From a virus, in the IMG/VR virus record IMGVR_UViG_3300037258_000720, positions 1-46,839 of that record: 46,839 bases of DNA, one strand, 5' to 3'. The notes under the pieces were generated by a model. It searched no databases. It saw nothing but the letters and a program-made list of their open reading frames with translations, and was not told where the DNA came from. Positions 7,733 to 15,658 of this stretch are shown here, in pieces. Made by a program: the position numbers and the translations under genes. Numbering within the stretch: position 1 is the stretch's first letter; the number at the start of each line of letters is the position of its first letter.

Positions 7733-9733
7733 ATGCCCTCCCGCGACGCTCCCCAGATCACGGTCTACCTCGACGGCCTGGCCGTCCCCAACATCCAGGC
7801 AATGCGCGTCGAGCGCTCGGTCGGCGGCGCCCGGCTCGATCATGCCGTGTTGCGGGTCGCCGGCGGCAGCCAGTTGTACGTCGAGAATTTGCAGCTGCCC
7901 CACGGCGTCAATCCGCTGGTCGTGATTAAGGGGACCTTGGCCGACGGCAAACAGAAAACCTTTTTCGTCGGCAAGGCCACCCGCCAGCGGATCACGATCG
8001 ACGAGCACACCGAATCGAACGAGTTCGTCGCCCAGCTCGCCGAGTACCTGTTCGGCAATCCGTTGGAGTTTTTCGAGGACTACGACGTCGCTGCCAAGAC
8101 GACCGCGATCTCCTTCCGCCCGCTGGTCTTCAATCCCGAGATCGACGGCCGGACCTACGGCAACAAGCGCGCCTCGACGTTCGCTATCTTCGACAGCAAT
8201 CTGTTCATCGACACCGAAGCCCTCCGCTCCGATCCGGCCCGCAAATATCAGGGCGAGCCGCCCCTGCCCGCCCCCGGCACGCCCGACACCGTCAACCTGT
8301 GGGACCTCAGCGAGGCCGTGTACTACCTTTGCACGAACCTGAACCTCCTCGAGACGTACGTCCACAATCCCACGCTCGCCGTACTGCGCTCCGTGATCGA
8401 CGACGAGCACGACCTGGTCCGCAATCTGCACATCCCCTTCGGCACGTATCTGCCCAAGGCGCTCGACCTGCTGTTGGAGCCGCTGGGCTATTCCTGGTAC
8501 GTGGCGATCGACGACAAGACGGCCGCCCTGACGATCCGCGTCTTCCAGCGGGGCGTCGGCACGGCCGTGACCAGCGTCTACTTGCAGCCCCGCGGCGCGC
8601 AGCTCAACCTCGCGCCCGACAGCGGCGACGAGCTCTCGAACACCTGCGCCGTCGAGATCGATTACGACATCGGCAGCCTCTACAACCAGGTCGTGGCCTT
8701 CGGCGATTACGAGGAATACGAAAGCACCTTCACGCTTTTTCCCTTGTGGGACGCCACGAAGGACAATTTGATTGCCTATCCGCCCCAGCTCTGGACCGGC
8801 GCGCCAGACTTCGTCAAAAACGGCTTCCACGATGTGTGGCGGAAGTGGGGCTTGAACGAGGCCGGCGATTACATCGGCCTCCGGCCGGAAATCCAAAGGC
8901 CCTACCCCTTCGACGAGCTGGGCCTCTCCGCCAGCCAGACGCTTCCCCGCCGCCGCCGTTTTCTCCCGACGCTCACGCTCGGGCCGGACCTGCGGCCGAT
9001 CGGCCATCTCAAGGGCTGCACCCTCGAACTCTATTCGCCGTACTGGAAAGAGGGCGCGGGCTGGAGGCAGGTCACGGCCGGCTGCGAGCTGCTCGAGACC
9101 GAGTGTGCGGTCTATTTCGGCGACCGCGAAATCCCCCAAGAGATCCTGATGCTCGCCCAGAGCGCGCCGGTCGTCGGCGGCTTCGCCACGCAGCATTCGG
9201 CCGCCTCGCAAATCAAAATCCGGATCACGGCCTGCGTCCGCTTCGATCGGCTCTATACGCGGGTGCTGCGCGAGAAGAGCTCTCCCAACGACGAGACCCA
9301 CACGCTCGTGCTCGACTGGGCGCACCTGTTCCATTACCGCCAGGTGACGCAGACCAGCCAGTACTACGCCGACGTCGCCAGCGGCGCGAAGTTGGCCACA
9401 CAGGACAACGACTATGCGGCGATGAATGCCTTTTGCGACAGGATCCGTCAAGCCTGGGACATGGCGGCCGTGCACGGCCCGCTCACGATCGAGGGGGTCG
9501 ACGACTGGCGCGACCCGCCGGCTTACGACGTCGGGATGAGCGTCGACGCCCTGGTCGGCCGCGACGTGAGCTTCAACGCCGTCGCCAGCGGCAAAGCCTA
9601 CCCGCAGATCGTGGGCATTACGTACGACTTCCAGCGGCAGCGGACCACGCTGCAACTGGAGCGGTTCCGCGAGCCGCCGCGCTTCCTGCATCGCGGCGAC
9701 GGCGAAATCACCGACGCGGGAGTCATCCACTGA
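7733..9733 (+). CDS. Putative baseplate hub / distal tail protein
   Basis: The 666-residue protein has an N-terminal strand region (ITVYLDGLAVPNIQAMRVERSVGGARLDHAVLRVAGG) like the first hub domain of siphovirus and contractile-tail baseplate proteins. A central region follows (LHIPFGTYLPKALDLLLEPLGYSWYV). Near the C-terminus, VGMSVDALVGRDVSFNAVASGKAYPQIVGITYDFQRQRTTLQLER resembles the hub barrel that mediates final attachment. Position downstream of the tape measure supports a gpD/Tal-like hub. No lytic domain is seen. Confidence 0.55.
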   Translation: MPSRDAPQITVYLDGLAVPNIQAMRVERSVGGARLDHAVLRVAGGSQLYVENLQLPHGVNPLVVIKGTLADGKQKTFFVGKATRQRITIDEHTESNEFVAQLAEYLFGNPLEFFEDYDVAAKTTAISFRPLVFNPEIDGRTYGNKRASTFAIFDSNLFIDTEALRSDPARKYQGEPPLPAPGTPDTVNLWDLSEAVYYLCTNLNLLETYVHNPTLAVLRSVIDDEHDLVRNLHIPFGTYLPKALDLLLEPLGYSWYVAIDDKTAALTIRVFQRGVGTAVTSVYLQPRGAQLNLAPDSGDELSNTCAVEIDYDIGSLYNQVVAFGDYEEYESTFTLFPLWDATKDNLIAYPPQLWTGAPDFVKNGFHDVWRKWGLNEAGDYIGLRPEIQRPYPFDELGLSASQTLPRRRRFLPTLTLGPDLRPIGHLKGCTLELYSPYWKEGAGWRQVTAGCELLETECAVYFGDREIPQEILMLAQSAPVVGGFATQHSAASQIKIRITACVRFDRLYTRVLREKSSPNDETHTLVLDWAHLFHYRQVTQTSQYYADVASGAKLATQDNDYAAMNAFCDRIRQAWDMAAVHGPLTIEGVDDWRDPPAYDVGMSVDALVGRDVSFNAVASGKAYPQIVGITYDFQRQRTTLQLERFREPPRFLHRGDGEITDAGVIH

Positions 9734-9739
9734 ACGAGG

Positions 9740-9890
9740 CTTGAGGCGTGAGGGGCGTGAGGCGGTGAGGACGCGCAAGCGTCCGCACCGCTCGGCAGTG
9801 CCTCAATCCGTTCGATGAGCCTAGCACTCATAGACTCATAGTCGTACCTCAAGCCTCAAGCCTCAAGCCTCAAGCCTCGAGCCTCTTCCC
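9740..9890. repeat. Composite stem-loop with perfect GGACGC-GCAA-GCGTCC hairpin
   Basis: GAGGCTTGAGG-type arms (9737-9760) and their complements (CCTCAAGCCTC, from 9846) surround the perfect hairpin at 9769-9784, which has a GCAA loop. Five consecutive heptamer units fill 9846-9886 and end just before the start at 9892. Confidence 0.72.
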
Positions 9891-9891
9891 C

Positions 9892-11391
9892 ATGCCCGCC
9901 TTCCGCCAAGACCGCCGACCGCTGCTGGGCGGCGACCGCCAGACCTACGACGGTGTGAAGATCTACCGCGTCCGGTTGCAGGACACGCTGTTGCCCGGCG
10001 GCAACGCCCCGGCCCACTTGCAGTATTGGAACGGCACGCAAGAGGTCGACGGCGCGACGGTCCAGACGATCCAGGTCTACGACCCGCATTTTCAGGTGCT
10101 GGGCTTCAAGGGCGAGCTGCTCGACGTCTGGCACGTCAGCGACATGATCGTCAATCCGCCCGACGGCGGGGCGCCGACCTTCAACCGCTTCGAGCCGGTC
10201 CACCAGCACGGCCTGATGCGGCTCGGGCAATACAAGGGGAGCCCCGGACTGCCGCAATACTGGGCGCCGGGCACGGCCCAGAGCGTCGAGATTTGGGGGG
10301 GCAATCTCGGCGGCGAGACCGACCAGCATGTCTCGGTCCTGGCCTCGAACACGTTCCCCGTCCCGGTTGCCCCCAATGCGTTTTTGTGGATCGAATCCAA
10401 CGGGATGACGCTCGACCACAACGGGGCGAATTTCTACGTCGTCGCCCCGCTCACCTTCGGCGTCCTGGCGCTCTACTCGGGCGGCGGCTATTGGTTCCCC
10501 GGCTCGAGCGCCTCGGTCCGGATCTGGGGCGGCACGCCGGGGGCCGAGACCGACCAGGCCCTGCCCGTCTATGCCTTCAACGGCTTCGATATCGTCGGCC
10601 CCAACACGTTCGTGTGGCTCGATCACAACGGCTACGCCTGGTATGTCGTGCAGCGCGTCGAGCCCTGCTGCTGGTGGCAGATGTGCGGCTCCGGCTGGCG
10701 GCTGATCCGCGGCCTGCCGGCGAACTGCGCCTCCCCGCCGAACTTTTCCGGCAGCGGCGGTCCGCCGCTCCTCTACGATGGCCAGGTCGTCGTCATCTGC
10801 CCAAAATGCTTCGGCACGACCTCGACGTCGACCTCCGTCAGCAGCACGAGCACCTCGACCAGCACGCCGACGGGCTCGACCCCCAGCAGCAAGCCCTGGG
10901 GCGGCGGGCCAGAGATTGGGGCCGATTGCGGAACCTGCACCAGCGGCACGACGCCCTACAACCTGTTCGCGGAGATGCCGGCGTTCGGTTCCGGAACTAA
11001 CGCTGCCTGCTGCAACGCCATCCTGAGCGGCAACGCCTTCGAACTGACCCAACTCATCTCCAACGCTTGCGTCTGGCGGTACGTCGTGGCTTTTGCCGGC
11101 GATTCCACCCCCTGCGATCTCACGCCGCTGGCGGGCAATTTTCAGATTCAGGGCGAATTCGGCACCTCCGGCGGCGACGTGGTCTTCAATGTCTTTATCG
11201 AGGCTGGCGGCGCTAATTTGGTCTGGAGCTCCGCGCCGCTGTTCGCGATCGACGCCGGGCCGGTCGATTGCCTGGCGATCCTCAAAAGCCTGACCTTGAG
11301 TTTCAACGCCGCCGCCAGCGGTGCCTCACTATTCTGCACCGATCCGACCGGCGGCTGGGACTTCGACGACATCTTCATTTCTGTTGTGTAA
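9892..11391 (+). CDS. Tail fibre / tip-like protein with duplicated module
   Basis: The product is 499 residues. A module occurs twice: VEIWGGNLGGETDQHVSV...FLWIESNG...NFYVV at about residues 124-183 and VRIWGGTPGAETDQALPV...FVWLDHNG...AWYVV at about 204-252. A Cys-rich segment follows (CCWWQMCGSG, CPKCFG), then a Ser/Thr-only linker (about residues 305-330) and a C-terminal domain with further Cys. The architecture fits a fibre or tip protein with repeated binding domains and a flexible linker. The receptor is unknown. Confidence 0.6.
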   Translation: MPAFRQDRRPLLGGDRQTYDGVKIYRVRLQDTLLPGGNAPAHLQYWNGTQEVDGATVQTIQVYDPHFQVLGFKGELLDVWHVSDMIVNPPDGGAPTFNRFEPVHQHGLMRLGQYKGSPGLPQYWAPGTAQSVEIWGGNLGGETDQHVSVLASNTFPVPVAPNAFLWIESNGMTLDHNGANFYVVAPLTFGVLALYSGGGYWFPGSSASVRIWGGTPGAETDQALPVYAFNGFDIVGPNTFVWLDHNGYAWYVVQRVEPCCWWQMCGSGWRLIRGLPANCASPPNFSGSGGPPLLYDGQVVVICPKCFGTTSTSTSVSSTSTSTSTPTGSTPSSKPWGGGPEIGADCGTCTSGTTPYNLFAEMPAFGSGTNAACCNAILSGNAFELTQLISNACVWRYVVAFAGDSTPCDLTPLAGNFQIQGEFGTSGGDVVFNVFIEAGGANLVWSSAPLFAIDAGPVDCLAILKSLTLSFNAAASGASLFCTDPTGGWDFDDIFISVV

Positions 11392-11396
11392 CCATC

Positions 11397-12656
11397 ATGC
11401 GTTGCGTTTTCACTCGCGTCGACGCCGAGACGATCGTCAGCACCTGTTGCGGCGTCACGCGCAAATTCAAAGGCGACGTCGCCAAGGTCTGGCGCGAGTG
11501 CCACCAGCCCTCAGCCCCGCGGCCGCCGCTGGTCCCCTGCACGTCCTGCAATGAACACGGCGGCAACGTCCGGATCAAAGTCCATCGCCACATGCCGGTC
11601 GAGGCCCTGGCCAGGCTGCTGGCCGAGCAGGGCAGCGCCGGCTTTCCCGCCGGCTGGGAGCTGTGGCCGGTGGCTGATTGCGCCTTCGACCTGCTGGCCA
11701 AGTCCCAGGCGATCATCCGCCCCGCGCCGTTCGTGCCCCCGTTCGGTGACGACGGCCCAGCCTGGTCCGGGCGCGCCGAAGTCATCGCGGCCCACGCCCA
11801 TGCCCTGCGCCGCAAGGCACTCGAGCGCGAACCTTATCCCGGCTTCGCGGGGCGCGGGATCGTGATCGTCGGCGGCGGCACATATTTTCCCGGGGCCTAC
11901 GTCGCGGCCTGCATGGCCCGGCACGTCGGCTGGGAGGGTCCGATCCAGATCTGGCACCGCGGCGCCGACGAGCCGGCCGACGCGGCAATCCTCGGACCGC
12001 TCGACGTCGAGCTCGTCGACTCGGACACGCATCCCGCCCGGTCAAGCCGGCGGTTGCTCGGCGGCTGGGAACACAAGACGTTCGCGATCCGCCACTCCCC
12101 ATTCCAAGAGGTCCTGTACCTCGACGCGGATGCCTATCTGGTCGCCGATCCCTCGCCCGTGTTCGCCGCCAACCGCTACGGCGCGGTGTTCTGGCCCGAC
12201 CTGGAGCAGACCGATCACAACGTCAAGTGGGCGCTGCACGGCGAGCTGGACGATCCGCACGGCCAGGGAATCCAGGGCGGCCACGTCCTGCTCGACAAGG
12301 CCCGCGCGTGGGATGCGCTCTGCCTGGCCGACTGGATCAACGACCATTCGGATTTTTACTACCAGCACCAGTACGGCGACCAGGACTCGTGGCGCTTGGC
12401 CTGGCGCGTCCGCCGCGAGCCGTTTTGCTTGGCTCATCCCCGGCCGAACTGGGTCGAGAGCGCGTTTGTGCAGTACGGCTTGCCGCCCCGGCCGCGGCCG
12501 CTGTTCGTCCACCGCTGCGGCTCGAAGATGTTTTTGCCTGAGGCGCTTGAGAACCGCGGCAAACTCTATTGCGAAAAGCTGCCGCTAGAGGCCGTCGCTT
12601 GGGGATTTTTAGAGCGCTTCGCGAAGGAAACGAGCGCATCATTCCGCGCGGAATGA
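11397..12656 (+). CDS. GT-A-type glycosyltransferase (mannosyltransferase/GT8-like)
   Basis: The 419-residue product has a Cys/His-rich N-terminal part (STCCGVTRKF, CHQP, CTSCNEHGG) that may bind zinc. The catalytic-type domain follows: GIVIVGGGTYFPGAYVAACMARHVGW, then FQEVLYLDADAYLV with the DxD signature that binds metal and sugar nucleotide, then YGAVFWPDLEQTDHN. This is the pattern of alpha-mannosyltransferase and glycogenin-like enzymes. It starts five bases after the fibre gene, so it may glycosylate virion proteins or a host surface glycan. The last codons (SASFRAE, stop) are formed by a palindrome at 12639-12656. Confidence 0.68.
   Translation: MRCVFTRVDAETIVSTCCGVTRKFKGDVAKVWRECHQPSAPRPPLVPCTSCNEHGGNVRIKVHRHMPVEALARLLAEQGSAGFPAGWELWPVADCAFDLLAKSQAIIRPAPFVPPFGDDGPAWSGRAEVIAAHAHALRRKALEREPYPGFAGRGIVIVGGGTYFPGAYVAACMARHVGWEGPIQIWHRGADEPADAAILGPLDVELVDSDTHPARSSRRLLGGWEHKTFAIRHSPFQEVLYLDADAYLVADPSPVFAANRYGAVFWPDLEQTDHNVKWALHGELDDPHGQGIQGGHVLLDKARAWDALCLADWINDHSDFYYQHQYGDQDSWRLAWRVRREPFCLAHPRPNWVESAFVQYGLPPRPRPLFVHRCGSKMFLPEALENRGKLYCEKLPLEAVAWGFLERFAKETSASFRAE
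12639..12656. repeat. parS-like palindrome, site 3
   Basis: TCATTCCGCGCGGAATGA is a perfect 18-base palindrome that includes the stop codon of the glycosyltransferase gene. It separates the + strand tail operon from a minus-strand gene and could also serve as a hairpin. Confidence 0.6.
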
Positions 12657-12680
12657 TTTCAGCTTCCCGCCCGCTCTTTG

Positions 12681-13547
12681 CTACGGAAGCGGCGCGCCAA
12701 TCGCCGCGATGACCTCGGGCCTCGCGTCCCTGCCGGCGGGCGACCGGATCCAATCCCAGACCTCCGGCAAGTCTTGCGAGAGAGCTTGCCGGTCTCCGTG
12801 CATAAACGCCGCGTTCCTCAACATGCCGATCGCGTGTCCGACGTCGTCGGGAGCCATCCAGCGCGGAAGAATTTTGACGAATGCGTAATAGAACGGATAA
12901 TCCTGACCGCCCCCCATTTCACGCGCTTGAACAATTCCCGGCAGCACGCGCGCGATGTAATCTTCGCGATCTCCATCACGCTCGAGCTCGGCGGCGGCGC
13001 CTTTGGCCGTCCAAGCCGGGAAAGCGGCGCGAAGCTGCATGATCGCCACGGCGGTGGCGATTTGCGTAGACGAATCCTTGGAGCGGCGGACCGCCTCGCT
13101 CACGGCTGCGAAGACTTGCCCATCAAAATGGTGCGGGGGCCGGCGCTCCAGCGCGACGGCAAAGGTGTGACTCACGGTGGCCCGCGGGCAAGCGGTTTCA
13201 GCGCTCAGCGCGTCGACCTTCGCGACAACTCCGGCGTGCGACCCTTCTCCCTTCCAATTCGAATCGAGCCGTTCAAGGAACTCCCGACTCGCGGCGTCGT
13301 ACTCGCGACCAGAACCTTGCGATGGCTCACGAGCCTCTGCCGCCGATGCGGCGTCGCCAGCGCCGCCGTGGTGAATCATCGTCATGCAAATCACGCCGGC
13401 GACGAACCCCACGACGATCCCGCAGCATCCGTAAAGACAATTGCGCAACACGCTGCCATTGGCCAGCACTTCGCTCCAATTGGAGTCCGACTCGGGCTCG
13501 ACGTCGTCAATCGGCCGATGATCGAAACGAGACTGCGCGGCAGCCAT
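12681..13547 (-). CDS. Minus-strand single-TM protein
   Basis: The 288-residue product has one transmembrane helix at about residues 35-58 (NCLYGCCGIVVGFVAGVICMTMI) after a short acidic N-terminus. A polar soluble domain follows with no family I recognise (WTAKGAAAELERDGDREDYIARVLPGI). It is convergent with the tail operon and transcribed opposite to nearly all other genes, which is typical of a lysogeny-expressed accessory gene. Membrane anchoring suggests a superinfection-exclusion or host-surface role, but that is inference. Confidence 0.6.
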   Translation of the reverse strand: MAAAQSRFDHRPIDDVEPESDSNWSEVLANGSVLRNCLYGCCGIVVGFVAGVICMTMIHHGGAGDAASAAEAREPSQGSGREYDAASREFLERLDSNWKGEGSHAGVVAKVDALSAETACPRATVSHTFAVALERRPPHHFDGQVFAAVSEAVRRSKDSSTQIATAVAIMQLRAAFPAWTAKGAAAELERDGDREDYIARVLPGIVQAREMGGGQDYPFYYAFVKILPRWMAPDDVGHAIGMLRNAAFMHGDRQALSQDLPEVWDWIRSPAGRDARPEVIAAIGAPLP

Positions 13548-13751
13548 ACGGCACCCCGTTGCTTGCCCAAAGACGACGGCCTGAAACCACGGCCGCCAGA
13601 TGCCACCACTCTAACCCCCCTTCGCCCGGCGAGCAAGAATCTTGGCCCGCCGCCCGCTACATTTCGCGTAGCGGCCACGGGCTGAAGGTCGTCGGGAGCC
13701 CTCGCGACCGATCCTGGGGCATCCTGGCGCTGCCATTTCCGGCAACTTGGC

Positions 13752-13814
13752 GCTCCCGCGCGAGATGCGGACTGTTAATCCGCTTGTCCAAGGTTCGAGT
13801 CCTTGTCGGGGAGC
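13752..13814 (+). tRNA. tRNA-Asn(GTT)-like 3' fragment; candidate attP core
   Basis: The anticodon arm GCGGA-CTGTTAA-TCCGC (13767-13783), variable TTGTC, T arm CAAGG-TTCGAGT-CCTTG (13789-13805) and TCGGGGAG match the 3' half of a bacterial tRNA-Asn. The D arm is missing: only about nine bases separate GCTCCC (13752-13757) from the anticodon arm. GCTCCC can pair with GGGAGC (13809-13814). The favoured reading is an attP identity segment copied from a host tRNA gene, given the integrase at 16137. A D-armless or decayed phage tRNA is the alternative. No CCA is encoded. Confidence 0.6.
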
Positions 13815-13868
13815 TTTGGGCTGACTGCGAAGGCTGCCAGCCCAACGATTTAGCGATCCACGACAGGA

Positions 13869-13907
13869 GCGGATTCTTACTCCGCACCTGTCCAGGGTCT
13901 CGCTTGG
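13869..13907 (+). other. Degenerate tRNA-Lys(CTT)-like segment
   Basis: GCGGA-TTCTTAC-TCCGC forms an anticodon-type arm with CTT in the loop. GTCCAGGGTCTCGCTTGG follows, resembling a decayed T arm (CCAGG/CTTGG with a six-base loop). No matching acceptor or D arm was found. It is probably a tRNA relic or mimic, not a working tRNA. Confidence 0.35.
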
Positions 13908-13965
13908 CCCGAGGGCGGGCCCTTGCTCGCTATCACACTCGCCCTCATCGGCTGCCCGAGATCCC

Positions 13966-14009
13966 GGCCGGCGGCGGTCTCACCCCCGCCGCCGGCCGCG
14001 TGTTTTTTT
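13966..14009 (+). terminator. Intrinsic terminator
   Basis: A perfect 12-bp GC stem (GGCCGGCGGCGG, 13966-13977, with 13986-13997) and an 8-base loop are followed by GCGTG and seven T's. It would stop + strand transcription after the tRNA-like region. Confidence 0.8.
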
Positions 14010-14038
14010 CGCGCACGAGGCACGCGGATCAAGTCCCG

Positions 14039-14161
14039 ATGGAGCGCCAGCAAATGACCCCTAACGCCAAGCCGGCCCCGCAAGCGCCGCCCCCCAGGCC
14101 GCAGCCCCCGCCCGCCCGGCCCGACGAGTTTCGCGGCAACCCGCCATTGCCGGGAAGGTGA
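14039..14161 (+). CDS. Possible small Pro-rich peptide
   Basis: This 40-codon frame (MERQQMTPNAKPAPQAPPPR...) begins just after the terminator and ends four bases before the converging gene at 14166. There is no clear Shine-Dalgarno sequence and no known family. It may be chance in GC-rich sequence. Confidence 0.25.
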   Translation: MERQQMTPNAKPAPQAPPPRPQPPPARPDEFRGNPPLPGR

Positions 14162-14165
14162 ATTG

Positions 14166-14723
14166 TTAGAAAAGAACCGCGATCAACAACGCGATCCCAA
14201 GCACCATCAACAGCGTCGCGGCAGCCAGCCGGTTGGCGAGCCACTCGGCGTGGACTCGCAGCCCCTCCAGAGTCAGGAACCAACTGACCGCCAGCCACAG
14301 CTTTTCCCGGTCGACGTCCGGAAGTTTTTCGAACGTGGTTCGGAAATCGGGGAAAGCTGCCGTGAGCGGCGCTACCTGGCTCCCCAACGAGCTGACCGCG
14401 GCCAAGACAAAGCAGATCATCGAGCCACGGACCGCCCAGGAGCCGGTCAGCTTCAGAGCGACGGCCGCGGCGATCAACGCCGTGGCCAATCCGCAGGCGA
14501 CCTTGACGATCTCCAACAGCCGCGCCGTCAAGAGGTCGCACCGGCCGCGGGCTGCGATCGCCGATTGCTGCGCGAGCGCTTCGACCGCCGCGATTTTCGC
14601 GCTGTCGAAAGTGGGTTCGAATCGGTCGGGATCGTCCGCCCAGCGGCAGGCCGCCAGATAGCCGGGGTCGCGTTTGAAGTCGGGCAGCCCGGTCAGGGCG
14701 GCAAAGAAGCGGCCGGCATGCAT
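14166..14723 (-). CDS. Minus-strand multi-TM protein
   Basis: The product is 185 residues. An N-terminal polar region (about 1-70) is followed by hydrophobic segments at about 72-93 (IVKVACGLATALIAAAVAL) and 98-115 (GSMICFVLAAVSSLG), and a C-terminal segment at about 165-185 (AATLLMVLGIALLIAVLF) that ends the protein. The C-terminal hydrophobic tail and minus orientation suggest a lysogenic membrane accessory protein. Terminators for + strand transcription lie on both sides. The family is unknown. Confidence 0.6.
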   Translation of the reverse strand: MHAGRFFAALTGLPDFKRDPGYLAACRWADDPDRFEPTFDSAKIAAVEALAQQSAIAARGRCDLLTARLLEIVKVACGLATALIAAAVALKLTGSWAVRGSMICFVLAAVSSLGSQVAPLTAAFPDFRTTFEKLPDVDREKLWLAVSWFLTLEGLRVHAEWLANRLAAATLLMVLGIALLIAVLF

Positions 14724-14826
14724 GGCGGCGAGTATACCAGCGCGCAGAACCTCGGCGAACGAGGCAAGCGAGTAAAAGGAACGTGGGCGGATTGGTAGTC
14801 CCTCGCGTTTTTGGGTTTCGACGGTT

Positions 14827-14866
14827 CCGCCGGCGGCAACCCGCCGCCGGCGGCCGTGTGTTTTTT
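14827..14866 (+). terminator. Intrinsic terminator
   Basis: A 10-bp stem CCGCCGGCGG/CCGCCGGCGG (14827-14836 with 14844-14853) and a 7-base loop are followed by CCGTGTG and six T's. The trailer resembles that of the terminator at 13966-14009. It lies upstream of the gene at 14891. Confidence 0.75.
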
Positions 14867-14890
14867 CCGGGGCGCCCGCGGGCTTGCTCG

Positions 14891-15505
14891 ATGAAGTTCG
14901 GCTCCTATATAAGAACCGCGACGTCCCAAGCTTGGCACAGTGCCTTCGGCATTGTGAGCGTTGTGGCGTTCTTTATCTCTCTGGTCACGATGGCCTGGAC
15001 ACTCGTCGCGCATATGCTCGTCTGGCTGACGGTCTCGCTCGTAGCGCTTCTGCTCATCCTCTTGATCTGCGAATTGGTGCGAGCCCAGTTCCAGATGTTC
15101 AACGAGCAGGAGGCTAAGGCCGCGCTGAATCTCGACATCGCTGCAGCCCAGGCCGCGAACGACGAGCTTATCGCGCTTCACGCGCAGGGCGTCTCGCTCA
15201 GAGACCGCATCTACGTTCCGGCCACTCCCCAGGAAGCCAATGACAGACGCGGCTGGTTCGCGTTTCTGGAAACGTACTCCGACGACGTGGAGGAGTGGAG
15301 CGATCGGGTCCACGCGCGGCTGCTGCCCCATGAATGCACGGATTTCGACGTGATCGAGGTCGCGCCGGGCAAACCTCGATTGGACGTTGGGCTCGCGCGG
15401 CAGGAGCGGGCTGCCGCGACAGTCCGGGCAGCGCTCGTGAAGTTGGCCGACCTGATTCGCGCTCGCGAGTCTCGGATCGATGCCCAACGAATGGCCGCCT
15501 CCTGA
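14891..15505 (+). CDS. Two-TM membrane protein with soluble C-terminal domain
   Basis: The product is 204 residues. Hydrophobic helices lie at about residues 19-40 (FGIVSVVAFFISLVTMAW) and 44-62 (HMLVWLTVSLVALLLILLI). A long polar helical domain follows (QFQMFNEQEAKAALNLDIAAAQAANDEL...). It stands alone between a terminator and 630 bases of non-coding DNA. No Shine-Dalgarno sequence is obvious. The two-helix hairpin and cytoplasmic domain would suit a superinfection-exclusion or signalling protein, but no family is recognised. Confidence 0.55.
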   Translation: MKFGSYIRTATSQAWHSAFGIVSVVAFFISLVTMAWTLVAHMLVWLTVSLVALLLILLICELVRAQFQMFNEQEAKAALNLDIAAAQAANDELIALHAQGVSLRDRIYVPATPQEANDRRGWFAFLETYSDDVEEWSDRVHARLLPHECTDFDVIEVAPGKPRLDVGLARQERAAATVRAALVKLADLIRARESRIDAQRMAAS

Positions 15506-15565
15506 AAAATCTTTTCCAACCGCGCTTGCAATCGTCGCGGCCGCGCGCTAGATTGTCCCCCGTTC

Positions 15566-15594
15566 GCGACGAGGTGGTAAGAACACCTCGCCGC
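15566..15594 (-). ncRNA. Candidate structured RNA: 11-bp hairpin with anticodon-like loop
   Basis: Read on the minus strand this is an 11-bp stem with one G-T wobble closing a 7-base loop TTCTTAC, the same loop found at 13874-13880. On the + strand the wobble becomes an A-C mismatch, so the minus strand is the better fold. It may be a tRNA relic or a regulatory hairpin. No promoter was identified. Confidence 0.3.
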
Positions 15595-15624
15595 GGCAAG
15601 TTTCCTTGTGATAGCGAGCTCTTA

Positions 15625-15658
15625 TCCGGCCGCCCGTTGAAAGCGGGTTCTCGCCGGA
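15625..15658 (-). ncRNA. Candidate structured RNA: nested hairpin with CTTTCAA loop
   Basis: TCCGGC pairs with GCCGGA (15625-15630 with 15653-15658) and encloses a CCCG/CGGG stem. On the minus strand the loop is CTTTCAA, like the anticodon loop of tRNA-Glu(TTC). D and T arms are absent. The function is unknown. Confidence 0.3.

Larger units (their letters stand above)
13548..14038. other. Non-coding region with tRNA-like sequences and terminator
   Basis: No convincing gene lies here. It holds a tRNA-Asn-like 3' segment (13767-13814), a second degenerate tRNA-Lys-like segment (13869-13907) and a strong terminator (13966-14009), described separately. A GGGCTG...CAGCCC hairpin lies between the two tRNA-like parts (13818-13843). 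Confidence 0.6.

Noticed and set aside
7700-9778. 692-codon minus-strand frame opposite the hub gene
   Set aside because: It mirrors the + strand hub codons exactly, and begins and ends in repeat. The + strand product has tail-protein character.
12681-13547. + strand frame 12678-13685 as the real gene
   Set aside because: It has a GTG-like weak start and Arg-rich composition, whereas the minus frame gives a proper N-terminal TM helix and balanced composition.
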